NCBI RefSeq assembly: GCF_025370935.1
Contig: NC_133490.1
Span: 744,740 to 808,739, forward strand
From: Choristoneura fumiferana
Lineage: Eukaryota > Arthropoda > Insecta > Lepidoptera > Tortricidae
Length of the DNA stretch: 64,000 nucleotides
Direction: 5' to 3'
The notes beneath the pieces were generated by a model. That model saw only the letters and a program-made list of their open reading frames with translations, had not been told where the DNA came from and made no database searches. Shown here piece by piece: positions 25,201 to 30,400 of the stretch (position 1 is the stretch's first letter; the number at the start of each line of letters is the position of its first letter). Both the position numbers and the translations under genes were made by a program.

Positions 25201-25817
25201 GTCGCTTGAGTTTTTCTCAGTCATTCCCGTGTTATTAAAATGGTTAATTCTAAGAGAAAAACGATTGACAAATGGATTAAAAAACATCCCTTACTTATTT
25301 ACAATGAAGATTCTTCAACGATATACTGCTCTAAATGTAAAGTTAATTTAAAGCAGCTCAGGCTCTTTATATTTTAATTGTAACTTACTTAAAAAGCGCT
25401 ATTTTAAATGTACCTACTATTTCCTATAAAGCCTGTTTTATTAATTACTGAAATATTTATCGATAGTCGATAAAACTTAGGTTCAATTCTTTTGACGTTT
25501 GATTTTTGCTATGAGAAATTCCGCTCCTTGTATATTATCTAGCGAGATTGGTTATTGAATACAATCCTTGTATAAAAGAGGCCATGTAAATTTTTAGTTC
25601 CTGAGATATTGACGATTTCACCTAGTTTATTTTAGTACGACGTTCAATCATATGAATGGATTGTCACCCCGCAGGCAAAGTGGACTGGGTGCAATGCGAC
25701 GGCGGCTGCGACCAGTGGTTCCACATGCACTGCGTGGGACTCTCGCGGGCCGCTCTCCGCGAGGACGACGATTACGTGTGCGGCGCGTGCGCCTCGCGCC
25801 GCCAGCGCAACGCGTAA
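1074..25817 (+). CDS. KDM5 (lid): Lysine-specific demethylase 5 (KDM5/Lid), 3' part of gene, 23 exons in window
   Basis: KDM5 proteins are nuclear Fe(II)/2-oxoglutarate-dependent demethylases that remove methyl groups from histone H3 lysine 4. The window holds the C-terminal part, about 1,150 codons. Exons: 1074-1210, 3446-3552, 4217-4369, 4675-4786, 5411-5605, 6374-6558, 7069-7240, 8823-9021, 10768-10883, 11413-11632, 12081-12277, 13059-13229, 14206-14417, 15540-15661, 16294-16439, 16962-17120, 18799-18887, 19846-19963, 21787-21943 (or longer), 22859-22932, 23645-23750, 24126-24292, 25675-25817. All have GT-AG borders, and phases agree except between exons 21 and 22. Visible in order: the JmjC iron triad (His 3491-3493, Glu 3497-3499, His 4724-4726), the C5HC2 zinc finger, the PLU-1 helical region, PHD2 and PHD3. 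JmjN, ARID and PHD1 must lie upstream. Exons are GC-rich at third positions, unlike the introns. KDM5 identity is very secure; the exon 19-22 region is less so. Confidence 0.95.
1278..1630 (+). mobile_element. SINE/LINE-tail family with GGTGATCACTTACC end
   Basis: Ends with GGCAACGCGCCCGCAG and GGGCGGTGGTGATCACTTAC, a 3' end common in lepidopteran retroelements. A related reverse copy is at 41645-41945. Confidence 0.6.
1650..1811. mobile_element. Palindromic MITE (CATCTCTAGTGGAAAC type)
   Basis: Contains CATCTCTAGTGGAAAC and CATCTCTGGTGGAAACGCAG with inverted CCTATC/GGATAGG arms. Related copies lie at 12590-12790 and 20280-20490. Confidence 0.6.
1869..3355. mobile_element. 1.49-kb element with 85-bp terminal inverted repeats
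   Basis: Positions 1869-1955 and 3265-3355 are inverted copies (about 90% matched), both with TTATCGATAGGAATAACCTT or its complement. Inside lies a second, larger palindrome (2319-2757). No transposase was recognised. It sits in a KDM5 intron and ends 90 bp before exon 2. Confidence 0.8.
2319..2757. repeat. 430-bp near-perfect palindrome
   Basis: Arms of about 200 nt around 2540 are mutual reverse complements with few mismatches; matching blocks include GTCCGGTCGGTTACG, TTGTTCCATAGTCCAGAATA and CTCGATCGTTTTGACAGGTG. Confidence 0.85.
3446..3552 (+). CDS. KDM5: KDM5 exon 2 (JmjC, HxE iron motif)
   Basis: Acceptor GTCAG, donor GTGAGT, ends in phase 2. It encodes the strongly conserved segment CWHNEDHWSYS, whose His (3491-3493) and Glu (3497-3499) bind Fe(II). 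The Lys at 3545-3547 in GEPKTW is the likely 2-oxoglutarate contact. Confidence 0.96.
3672..4020. mobile_element. MITE with GGCCACATGCAGTCGCTCG ends
   Basis: Inverted ends CGGCCACATGCAGTCGCTCG and GCGTCGAGCGATTTCATGTG. Same family as 23909-24052 and 6597-6805; it contains the AGCTGATTTCTTAATCTCAT core shared with the latter. Confidence 0.65.
4217..4369 (+). CDS. KDM5: KDM5 exon 3 (JmjC)
   Basis: Acceptor CCCCAG, donor GTAACG. It completes the Trp codon from exon 2 and continues YGVPG to PDLLHQLVTIMNPN and VPVYR, the KDM5 JmjC core. It ends in phase 2. Confidence 0.95.
4390..4545 (+). repeat. Fragment of CCGTTTAAGAGCTACG repeat
   Basis: Carries CGGTCAATCCGTTTAAGAGC and a GCGCCGGGGATTAAAAA end. 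A fuller relative is at 61748-61960 in the transporter D intron. Confidence 0.55.
4675..4786 (+). CDS. KDM5: KDM5 exon 4 (JmjC, distal iron His)
   Basis: Acceptor GCAG, donor GTAAGT, ends in phase 0. It encodes GEFVITFPRAYHAGFNQG; the His at 4724-4726 is the third iron ligand. The exon closes with NFAEAVNF and a Trp. Confidence 0.95.
5001..5070. repeat. Short hairpin in KDM5 intron
   Basis: AAAATCGAAGTTCG and CGAACTTCGATTTT flank an inner GTCCCC/GGGAC pair. Confidence 0.6.
5411..5605 (+). CDS. KDM5: KDM5 exon 5 (end of JmjC)
   Basis: Acceptor ACCAG, donor GTGAGT; 65 codons in phase 0. It encodes the RYCVFSHDEL segment that follows the JmjC domain in KDM5 proteins, then a charged helical linker. 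Confidence 0.94.
6374..6558 (+). CDS. KDM5: KDM5 exon 6 (C5HC2 zinc finger)
   Basis: Acceptor GTACAG, donor GTACAG, ends in phase 2. It encodes ELLPDDERQCALCKTTCF followed by further Cys and His residues, the C5HC2 zinc finger of KDM5 enzymes. Confidence 0.95.
6597..6805. mobile_element. MITE interrupted by a SINE tail
   Basis: Begins AAGGCGCGGTCACATGCAAG, is interrupted at 6664-6740 by the 3' end of the SINE also seen at 10018-10317, then resumes with a core (AAATGAGATTAAGAAATCAG) shared with 3672-4020. Confidence 0.55.
6806..6857 (+). repeat. SINE 3' end with TTTA tail
   Basis: GTCAATTGGTGTGAATGTCC followed by TATTTATTTATTT; the 3' end of the SINE type at 14813-15070. Confidence 0.55.
6857..7050 (+). 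repeat. Interspersed repeat, copy 1 (CCTCAATTATGCGTTC type)
   Basis: Shares AGTAAATCCTCAATTATGCG, GACATTGGATTCTATTATGA and CCCCTATTACGATACAGTTG with 13271-13665. Confidence 0.7.
7069..7240 (+). CDS. KDM5: KDM5 exon 7 (after C5HC2, start of PLU-1)
   Basis: Acceptor TTCCAG, donor GTACTG. It encodes RYTLDELPAMLEKLKKKSE and a charged helix ending AHDLK. The preceding 200 bp are an interspersed repeat reaching almost to the acceptor. Confidence 0.93.
8520..8805 (+). repeat. Interspersed repeat (GTGACATCCTG / GCCAGGATCG type), copy 1
   Basis: Shares GCCAGGATCG, ACGGTTAATGG and TCGACTTGAAATTTGGTA with 29690-29960. It reaches to within 20 bp of the exon 8 acceptor. Confidence 0.7.
8823..9021 (+). 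CDS. KDM5: KDM5 exon 8 (PLU-1-like region)
   Basis: Acceptor GTCAG, donor GTGAAC, ends in phase 1. It encodes a helical stretch (KSELVRALETAIEDAEKCAS and on) that matches the PLU-1-like domain by position and character. The ATG at its first codon is internal, not a start. Confidence 0.92.
9205..9636. mobile_element. MITE with AGGGCTATCG termini, full copy
   Basis: Starts AATGAGGGCTATCG and ends CGATAGCCCTAATT. Related copies: 40294-40618 (truncated) and 45000-45186 (reverse). Confidence 0.75.
10018..10317 (+). mobile_element. tRNA-derived SINE, full length
   Basis: Starts with pol III box-like sequences (TGGCCTAGTGG and GGGTTCAAACCC) and ends AGGAGGCCTGTGCCCAGCAG. It is flanked by an 11-bp direct repeat AAAAGTGATAA at 10007-10017 and 10318-10328, a target-site duplication. 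It lies in a KDM5 intron. Confidence 0.9.
10768..10883 (+). CDS. KDM5: KDM5 exon 9 (PLU-1-like region)
   Basis: Acceptor GTACAG, donor GTAAGC. It reads from phase 1 to phase 0 as an acidic helical stretch (AVKEVLRQTAEFETRATELL). Confidence 0.9.
11413..11632 (+). CDS. KDM5: KDM5 exon 10 (PLU-1-like region)
   Basis: Acceptor CTACAG, donor GTGAGG, ends in phase 1. It encodes VELGTRLCIVLPQLPPLQ and then a VKFLEEVRTYRE helix. The LP-LP motif is shared with vertebrate KDM5. Confidence 0.93.
11748..11984. mobile_element. Palindromic MITE (AAGGGCCTCACACTAGCG)
   Basis: Ends TAAGGGCCTCACACTAGCG and its partner GCGTGATGAGGCCCTTA, with inner arms around the GCAGCTAACTCGCTGCGCGC motif. Confidence 0.75.
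12081..12277 (+). CDS. KDM5: KDM5 exon 11 (PLU-1-like region)
   Basis: Acceptor CCACAG, donor GTAGGA, phase 1 to 0. It encodes EVEEWEAKARKIL and a second helix ending DWLAK. Confidence 0.92.
12350..12512. mobile_element. Palindromic MITE (GAGACGGCATCACAT type), copy 1
   Basis: ATGTGATGCCGTCTCTGTTT paired with GAGACGGCATCACAT. Relatives at 24615-24945 and 27062-27206. Confidence 0.7.
12590..12792. mobile_element. Palindromic MITE (GAGATGTGC type), copy 2
   Basis: CATTTCCACCAGAGATG, AACCAATAGAAACGC, AGGATAGGTAAATGAAGCG. Same family as 1650-1811 and 20280-20490. Confidence 0.65.
13059..13229 (+). CDS. KDM5: KDM5 exon 12 (PLU-1-like region)
   Basis: The acceptor is preceded by a pure C tract; donor GTAACA; 57 codons in phase 0. 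It ends with AKEWKRGAGDMFLKK, matching the FLKK end of the PLU-1 region in other KDM5 proteins. Confidence 0.92.
13271..13665 (+). repeat. Interspersed repeat, copy 2, with 14-G run
   Basis: Same family as 6857-7050, enlarged by a GC-rich middle starting with 14 consecutive G at 13404-13417. Confidence 0.65.
14095..14187 (+). repeat. Retroelement 3' tail ending beside exon 13
   Basis: Contains TATGGACCTCCGCAAAGTAA and CGCCTGATTCAATAAA, shared with 42100-42390 and, reversed, 51604-51890. It ends about 20 bp before the exon 13 acceptor. Confidence 0.65.
14206..14417 (+). CDS. KDM5: KDM5 exon 13 (linker before PHD2)
   Basis: Acceptor TTCAG, donor GTGGGA, ends in phase 2. It encodes LLEALSPRTEAG, an Arg/Ala-rich patch, then an acidic helix ending KHAEQRELQLIKEI. 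The conserved LLxxLSPRT motif places it. Confidence 0.92.
14813..15070 (+). mobile_element. Second tRNA-derived SINE family
   Basis: Head GGCTAGTGGTTAGAGAACC and box-B-like GGGTTCGATTCCCGT, then ACTTTGGGACTAGGTCAATT and a T-rich tail. Other copies: 36715-36977 and 48768-49110, both reverse. Confidence 0.85.
15308..15482. mobile_element. MITE, inverse copy of 536-711
   Basis: GTACCATCAGCCAAATA ends. The inner CGATTATCAACTTTAGGGTG is the complement of the first copy. Confidence 0.75.
15540..15661 (+). CDS. KDM5: KDM5 exon 14 (PHD2, first half)
   Basis: Acceptor GACAG, donor GTGAGC, ends in phase 1. It encodes FCVCQKRQYGVMTQCELCKD and WFH, the first zinc ligands of the second PHD finger. It is preceded directly by a palindromic MITE (15308-15482). 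Confidence 0.95.
15695..15930 (-). mobile_element. RTE-like LINE 3' fragment, antisense
   Basis: The minus strand encodes WRPRTARRAVGRPPTRWSDD and a WMRKAQDRSEW end, the C-terminus of a LINE reverse transcriptase. The CAT-trinucleotide run at its left is the element's tail. Confidence 0.8.
16060..16222. repeat. Long hairpin in KDM5 intron
   Basis: Arms of about 50 nt: AGGAACCAACCCACATTTCC with AAAATTGAGAT on the left, and the complement on the right (ATCTCAATTTTGG to CGCATAATTACGTCC), around a loop of about 55 nt. Confidence 0.8.
16294..16439 (+). CDS. KDM5: KDM5 exon 15 (PHD2, second half)
   Basis: Acceptor GTCAG, donor GTCAGT. It supplies the next PHD2 Cys (ACIT), an acidic insert, then FLCPDCTRTRRPRLDRILAL with the closing Cys pair. 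It ends in phase 0. Confidence 0.94.
16962..17120 (+). CDS. KDM5: KDM5 exon 16 (post-PHD2 helix)
   Basis: Acceptor CCACAG, donor GTCACT; 53 codons. It encodes WLQKLPVRLAEGEALQCVTE and RAMAWQDAAR, a stretch conserved after PHD2 in KDM5. The donor runs straight into a CA/CTCA microsatellite. Confidence 0.94.
17125..17300 (+). repeat. CA then CTCA microsatellite
   Basis: Begins 5 bp after the exon 16 donor; about 40 bp of CA-rich then about 120 bp of CTCA/CTCG/CAGT tetramers. Open frames across it are artefacts. Confidence 0.9.
17843..18356 (-). mobile_element. RTE-like LINE 3' fragment, antisense
   Basis: The minus strand encodes LPVMTYGAEAWSLT, then GKICKLKWKWAGRIARR and RWGKKVLE, typical of the C-terminal part of LINE reverse transcriptases; broken by stops. 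Confidence 0.85.
18357..18712 (+). mobile_element. Helitron-like non-autonomous element, full copy
   Basis: Starts TCCATACTAATATTATAAAT, ends GCAAAAGCTAG. Contains CGGAGCGACGGATCGACGTG and GTTCCCGAGGGAACAG. The TC start, CTAG end and lack of inverted ends fit Lep1-type Helitrons. It abuts the LINE fragment. Confidence 0.75.
18799..18887 (+). CDS. KDM5: KDM5 exon 17 (linker)
   Basis: Acceptor CAACAG, donor GTATGT, ends in phase 2. It encodes NREKADKLNAELKKATGRAH, matching in place the REK..I.AELQKA stretch of vertebrate KDM5. Confidence 0.9.
18950..19130 (+). repeat. Degenerate SINE fragment
   Basis: GATTCGATCCGGGGTTCGCG and TTATGTGCGAAATTACATTT resemble the middle of the SINE at 10018-10317. 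Confidence 0.45.
19160..19727 (+). mobile_element. Non-LTR retrotransposon 3' end
   Basis: Plus-strand reading frame 19346-19636 encodes LSHKWGWCESAACECGDPKQ, THHIVFECP-like residues and a short tail: the Cys/His motif after the reverse transcriptase of jockey/CR1-like LINEs. It ends in a GATAAATAAATAAATAAAT tail. 5'-truncated, in a KDM5 intron. Confidence 0.85.
19846..19963 (+). CDS. KDM5: KDM5 exon 18 (EHAYS / GDLLE segment)
   Basis: Acceptor TATAG, donor GTAACT, phase 2 to 0. It encodes VEHAYSATPRSPSARVAP then LEDLMLEGDLLE, both recognisable KDM5 linker motifs. Confidence 0.93.
20280..20490. mobile_element. Palindromic MITE (GAGATGTGC type), copy 3
   Basis: CGTTTCCATCAGAGATGTG, CATTTACCTATCCTC and the inverted AGGGTAGGTAAGTGAAGC. 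Confidence 0.7.
21107..21737. mobile_element. Inverted-repeat element upstream of exon 19
   Basis: AAGCCGATCAAAAGACG to CCACGCAATAAGAGCG (21107-21151) pairs with its complement at 21696-21737. 590 bp apart, ending 50 bp before the exon 19 acceptor; no protein recognised. Confidence 0.6.
21787..21943 (+). CDS. KDM5: KDM5 exon 19 (shortest form), basic linker
   Basis: Acceptor GTACAG. The first donor is GTGAGA at 21944 in phase 1. The exon starts VKLEEQAQMWSAVMAARGA, continuing the GDLLE-V motif of exon 18, then turns strongly Arg-rich. Five more copies of its 3' 118 nt, each followed by the same donor, lie downstream. The real 3' end may therefore be 21943, 22090, 22237, 22384, 22531 or 22678, all giving the same phase. 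Confidence 0.8.
21824..22727 (+). repeat. KDM5: 147-bp tandem repeat: six copies of exon 19 3' part plus splice donor
   Basis: Unit starts at 21826, 21973, 22120, 22267, 22414 and 22561; a seventh start at 22708 breaks off. Each unit is 118 nt of exon sequence plus 29 nt of intron beginning GTGAGACTGACTGTAG. Copies 2-6 look identical; copy 1 differs by at least one base (GCGTGCGGG versus GCGGGCGGG). The unit is 49 codons, so the plus frame stays open to 22771-22773. The breakpoints share TGATGGCGGCGCGCGGCGC, which explains expansion by slippage or unequal exchange. Confidence 0.92.
22859..22932 (+). CDS. KDM5: KDM5 exon 20 (basic linker)
   Basis: Acceptor CCACAG, donor GTACGC. Joined in phase 1 to any exon 19 donor it reads SVAPPKATVKRGTATTTNYL. 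A second frame is also open (SSAPKSHRQTWHGYDDELSQ), so the frame is inferred from splice phase, not from homology. Confidence 0.7.
23645..23750 (+). CDS. KDM5: KDM5 exon 21 (basic linker)
   Basis: Acceptor CTGCAG, donor GTAAGT. In the frame inherited from exon 20 it is basic (MARQERRKHSTRGKHARQAR), with G/C at most third positions, which supports that frame. It then ends in phase 1, while exon 22 needs phase 2. The alternative frame would end in phase 2 but has weaker codon bias. Confidence 0.7.
23909..24052. mobile_element. Perfect-ended palindromic MITE
   Basis: AGGCGCGGCCACATGCAAAT and its complement, with inner arms CTCGTTTCCAG/CTGGAAACGAG. Lies between KDM5 exons 21 and 22. Confidence 0.8.
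24126..24292 (+). CDS. KDM5: KDM5 exon 22 (Ala/Gly repeat, first Cys pair of PHD3)
   Basis: Acceptor TTCCAG, donor GTAACC, ends in phase 1. The reading frame is fixed by DEDCAAASCRRPTG, whose two Cys are the first PHD3 ligands and which joins in frame to exon 23. Upstream is an Ala-Gly run from GCGGGC repeats, then a Ser/acidic stretch (SSSSQSSGEDDEDC). Confidence 0.85.
24615..24945. mobile_element. MITE (GAGACGGCATCACAT type), long copy
   Basis: Ends ATTCACCATCCATTGATTAA and TTAATCAATGGGCGGTGAAG. Longer middle than the copies at 12350 and 27062. Confidence 0.65.
24988..25530 (+). mobile_element. hAT-like element with 8-bp target duplication
   Basis: 543 bp. Ends CAAGGAGCGGAATTTCTCAT and its complement, with inverted matching over about 65 bp. 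TATATTAT is duplicated at 24980-24987 and 25531-25538. Inside is a 45-codon frame from a transposase N-terminus. Located in the last KDM5 intron. Confidence 0.9.
25240..25377 (+). pseudogene. Remnant zinc-finger (BED-like) start of a transposase
   Basis: 45 codons from ATG 25240 to TAA 25375: MVNSKRKTIDKWIKKHPLLI, then STIYCSKCKVNLK with a CxxC pair. It resembles the N-terminal zinc finger of hAT-type proteins, cut off before the His ligands. Non-functional fragment. Confidence 0.6.
25675..25817 (+). CDS. KDM5: KDM5 exon 23 (PHD3 and C-terminus)
   Basis: Acceptor CCGCAG. It encodes KVDWVQCDGGCDQWFHMHCV then DDYVCGACA with the remaining PHD3 zinc ligands, and stops with TAA at 25815-25817 after a short basic tail. 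PHD3 of KDM5 family members reads methylated H3K4. Confidence 0.96.
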
Positions 25818-26246
25818 CACACATCACACATGTGTGAGGACCCCTAGGATAAGTGTAACCACTGGATTTAGCTATGATATGCCTGCCGTATCAACATTCT
25901 ACACAACATCCCTGTGCGTCCAACTGTAAGGACCCACCAGGGTTACTAGTGTAACCACTGGACATTGTTAGCTATGATATCCGATGTTATCAGCTGTTAT
26001 GTACGATATTGACTTGATAATGCATAGTATGCAACAGTGTATCGATTTTTGAAATCGCAGCAGTATTATCCGATAGTGGTGAAGTTATGTGTTACTGTAA
26101 AACTGTAGCTCAAGTTTGGCTTAGGCTCGAGAATTTTTTTTTTACCAAAATGTATAGTTTCGCAAAATGTAAACTTTGCCGGACATTGGACTTTGACGGA
26201 AATGTACACGTTTAAGATACGGCTGTTTGTTTATTATAAATGTATA

Positions 26247-26252
26247 AATAAA
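26247..26252 (+). promoter_or_regulatory. Candidate KDM5 polyadenylation signal
   Basis: AATAAA lies 430 bp after the KDM5 stop codon, the first such hexamer in the 3' flank. Later AATAAA hexamers (for example 28491-28496) could extend the 3' UTR; transcript data would decide. Confidence 0.5.
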
Positions 26253-27061
26253 CAATGCTTCTTCGATAATATGTTTAGCTTCAGGGCAAATACCATCTGA
26301 GAAAGTGCATTTTTTTGAGACAGTAAGTGTATATATCGGTAAAATGGGTTTTACGAGCCTAACCCTTAAATTGTACTGTGTGCAAATTAAGCATAATTTT
26401 TCACCGCTTTCGAATTGTATTTACGAATGATGTGGTTTCAAAAATAGGTCCCCTTTTGATAGTGACCCCATATTTGAATGGTTAAATTGTGTGATCAGTT
26501 TTATAAAACCAAGTTTTTGTATTGGAGAAATCGTAGAACAAAAGTGGAGGTGCCGGGATGGCTTCGACATTAAAATGTTTCAAATATTTATTTGCTCTCG
26601 CTTGTGTATTGTATTTATAAATACAGAGATTCTAAACCTTTCACAGGTTATCACGGACTGCTTTTTTAATTTCTGTATTTAGAATGCAAAAAAAAAGAAG
26701 TTTTTAGAAGAATGCTCATCTGTAAATGATTCCAATATTTTCATACGGAAGTTTGGATAAATTGTCGTTATCCACCATTTACCGTCAATAACTTTTACTT
26801 TATAAGAGCAGACTTTAAATTTACTTGAAGTTGTTATTGTGGGCTTTTTCCCGGGCCTTTGAATCATCTAATACACATCGGCAGATCAAGAAAGTACACA
26901 CGCCATCTTGTATACTAAAATTAAATTATGCGGGCCGAATTATCAAAAACTTTATTTGGTTAAAACATACGGTCATCTAAATCTTCAAAGTTAAAAAAAA
27001 AACATGAATTGTTATAGAATTTACAATGAATTAATAGCCAACCTCACAATAAAGTAAGAAT

Positions 27062-27206
27062 AAGGGTATGTTTCACCGTCCATTGATTAGCGTTAACCGA
27101 CGGTTAAAAGTGATGCCGCCTCCGTCTATTCGAACAAAACAAATAGAGACGGCATCACATTTAACCGCCAGTAAACACTAATCAATAGATGGTGAAACAG
27201 CCCCTT
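27062..27206. mobile_element. Palindromic MITE (GAGACGGCATCACAT type), short copy
   Basis: GTTTCACCGTCCATTGATTAG and the paired CTAATCAATAGATGGTGAAAC; the centre is AGTGATGCCGCCTCCGTCTATTCG with its complement. Confidence 0.8.
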
Positions 27207-29089
27207 AGTGTCGATGGCTATGTTATTCGTACCTCTAATGAAATGACGTTTAACTGAAAAACTAATGATCCTCTCAAAACAGGGGCCAGCCTGGTTATGT
27301 CCCCGCTTGTCTCTATACTTTGATAATAAAAAACGCACTAATCGACAAAACTAGTCGCGGACATTCGTGCTAGCCGTACAGATGTTACACAGCTAGACGA
27401 TAAAAAATAAAACAAGAAATGTCTTAATTGCAAAAAAAAAACGATTTTTACTGAGACTATACAAATGAATTCTAATTGAATTATATGTATCGAAGTATAT
27501 GTGAGCTTATTGTTAGACAGTGTTATTTTCGATGTCATAGATTAAATAGCTGGGATTTATTGATCGCTGTTGTCCATTTCTCACTGCCCCTCCAAGAGTC
27601 ACTTATATCGATGTTACGAGATCTGACTTGGTGAATTATACTTTCTAATATAGTATGGGTCAAGTGAATGTGCACAGAGTTCATTGACATGACGTTAGTA
27701 TAAGGGTATCAAAGTGGGTTAGCGATCGTAGAATGCTACATGTATCTGCTAAGTTTAACGTCAATAAAAGCGGGCTGTATGGTTCCGTACGCACTTTAAA
27801 TGCGACGTGGCATATTTCATTAAGAGAATGAGTCAACGAGTACTCATTTAGAGTGTTCTTTCAATGAAATGTACCACGTCACGGTTTGGTGTTGGTTAAG
27901 CTACGATTGTTACAAGTTATAATAGTGTCAAATGTTTATTAGCTAATTTAATTTTGTAAGGTCGCGAACGCGTTAAATTACTAGCCAAATGCTACGAATA
28001 GAGAGAATCGGTAGAAAGAGTGTTGCTCGACAGTGCGATACTATTACAGGGTAATAAGCAACTAGAACAAAGTGACGGAAGGAGATACAGAATTTACGTA
28101 AATAGTGAGGTCAATGAAATTATGTGCATGTTTACTCGACTCTGACTATTGGCTGCACATGTGTCAGAGATGTGCGAGGAATAATACACCAATAGGATTA
28201 TTCAATTTTTCTTGTCTCGCTTACCGCTGTTTTCTCATTGGCGGATAAATTCCTCGGACATCTGTGGCGAATAAGCGGCATTCTGTCTGTCGGCTTTGGT
28301 AGCCAGGGCAAGGAATAAGGATCGTTTATAAAAAGGACTTGTTGAAAACAAAACGCGGATCGGCGTAGCGCTTTAGACAAATAGGCGAAATATTGAACAT
28401 TACGAAGAAAAAAAATTTTGTAAATATTTTTTTAAGAATAAAAAATTCTAGACGATTTTTTAAAAATGAATTGGTACATTTTTGAAATTAAATAAAAGTG
28501 GTTTTACGTGTGCGGAGTGTTTGTGAGTGTCGCCCTTGGCGCGGTGCGTGTATTTTTGGAATGCCCCTCGGTGGGTGGTGTCTTTTTGGAACTCCGTATT
28601 TCGGGGGCACGAATATTTGTTACAAATATTGGTATTTCGAGTCCCGAAGAATGAATTTATGCGTTGAAAAACAATACGTTGTCTTTACTATTTTTACCGC
28701 AACACCGCCACAAAATAAACGATTGTAAAAAGAACATCTATTAGTCTGCGGAATTGCGATGAAAATACTTAAAAGAGTTAATATATAATCTTTTAAAGGT
28801 ATTAACGTTATTTTCGTCCACTACACCGCGCTATCCATGACTGTACGCGTTTGTTCATCGTCAGAAGCCGTGTGATATCTCAACTTATTCGTACATATGT
28901 ACATTTATCGCGGAGGTCGAACATTTGAGGTCACCGATCCATTGCTGTACTTCTTACTTCTTATGAGCTGTTGAAGTACGATTCCCCTTTAATTTTTTCA
29001 TGGTTATATTTATCTCGTACGAGCAATTCTCGTATATATATTTCGGGGAACTCGGAAACAGCTCCAACCATTTCGATCAAATTTGGTAT

Positions 29090-29215
29090 GTTTGTTTATA
29101 CTCTTTATTGTACAAAAAGGAAAAATAAAAAGATTACATAAATAAAAGTAAAGTGTTAAGTACAAAGGCGGACTTATCCCTGCAGGGATCTCTGCCAGTC
29201 AACCGTTGAGTGTAT
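29090..29215 (-). repeat. LINE 3' tail, antisense
   Basis: CTCTTTATTGTACAAAAAGG then GGCGGACTTATCCCTGCAGG and GATCTCTGCCAGTCAACC. Related to 62390-62530. Confidence 0.65.
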
Positions 29216-29689
29216 GTAGGGATTTTCGGGAAAATGCTTATTATCGAGTTTTAGCCCGAGCAAAACTCGGTCGCCCAGGTACTAAATAGATAATGAGCCC
29301 TGACGTCACTAAATCAATAATCTTATTTTTCAGTTAATTGAAAACAAAGTTTTTTAATAGTGGCTATTTGCGTTTTGGGATGATGTACAAACGTGTGCCA
29401 CAAGTTGTTGTGCATGATGACAACGGTGTAGTGGGCGGGAACCTTCATTCGTGCCCCAGGAACACGGGCTATTTTGAAATGTTTTAGGACTTTGTGGACC
29501 GCATGTGGTCCACGGTTTCTCTTTTAACTAGCTGGCTATCCGGCTTTCACTTGTCTCAATGTTGAAGCTCTTTGGAAACTTATTGATGACTATAACTCCT
29601 AACGTGAGAGAGTTGTAGCTTTAATACGTTTATAATGGCGATCAGTGTAACCAGTAAATGCCCTCGTTCCACGCGTCAACATTTTAAAA

Positions 29690-29960
29690 AAAAGGTTAAT
29701 TTTATACTACTGGTTGAATTTTACCACTTTCTGTGGTCGGATTGACTTGAAATTTGGCATACTTAAGTAAATCTGGTGACAATACAATAATCTAGTAGTG
29801 ACATCCTGATGCTCCAGCCAGGATCGCCTCCGCAGAATGGAACTCCTTAACGGTTAATGGTATCGACTTGAAATTTGGTACGGAAATGTAGTCTGTATGA
29901 CAATCCCAGTACAGTCGGCAAAAAAAGCTTGTATTACAAATTAAAATTTTAAAATAAAAC
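29690..29960 (+). repeat. Interspersed repeat (GTGACATCCTG / GCCAGGATCG type), copy 2
   Basis: Same family as 8520-8805. Confidence 0.7.
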
Positions 29961-30047
29961 TTATTATAACCATATCGTTGACTCGTGTATCGATGGTGTG
30001 AAGGATTGGTTTTCAATACTTACGTAAGACTATACAGAGCAGTGGCC

Positions 30048-30170
30048 ATATTGTCTAATGCGCGATCTCGTGATCGCATTCACCATTTCTTTCTTCCCTC
30101 ATACTACACCGTGTGACAGAAAGAAGTGGTGAAACCGATTGTCATTCCGAGTGCGTTAGACAATAAAGGC
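30048..30170. mobile_element. Palindromic MITE (ATTGTCTAATGCGCG)
   Basis: CATATTGTCTAATGCGCGAT and the inverted GTGCGTTAGACAATAAAGG with inner TTTCTTTCTTCC / AGAAAGAAGTGG. Confidence 0.7.
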
Positions 30171-30400
30171 GATTTTCCACCGGCGAGGCGGGGTGAGAAT
30201 TGAAATTTGTATGGCAAATATATTTTTTGGTGTAAAAATGAACCGTATTGCTTCCGATATAGGCTATAAATTAACTCTGCATCGGAAAAACGCCGGCTCG
30301 CGCGATATCTTCGGTGGTAATTTTTGGTGGAAATGGGTCGGCGCGATTTCAATTCTCGTCCCACCTCGTCTCGCCTTGCCTCGCTGGTGGAAAAGCAGGC
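30170..30400. mobile_element. Palindromic MITE (TTTTCCACCGGCGAGGCGG)
   Basis: Begins GGCGATTTTCCACCGGCGAG and ends CCTCGCTGGTGGAAAAGC, with inner GAGAATTGAAAT / ATTTCAATTCTC. Confidence 0.75.

Noticed and set aside
28498..28728. 76-codon frame starting with GTG
   Set aside because: No recognisable motif; lies in AT-rich spacer without promoter or poly(A) context.
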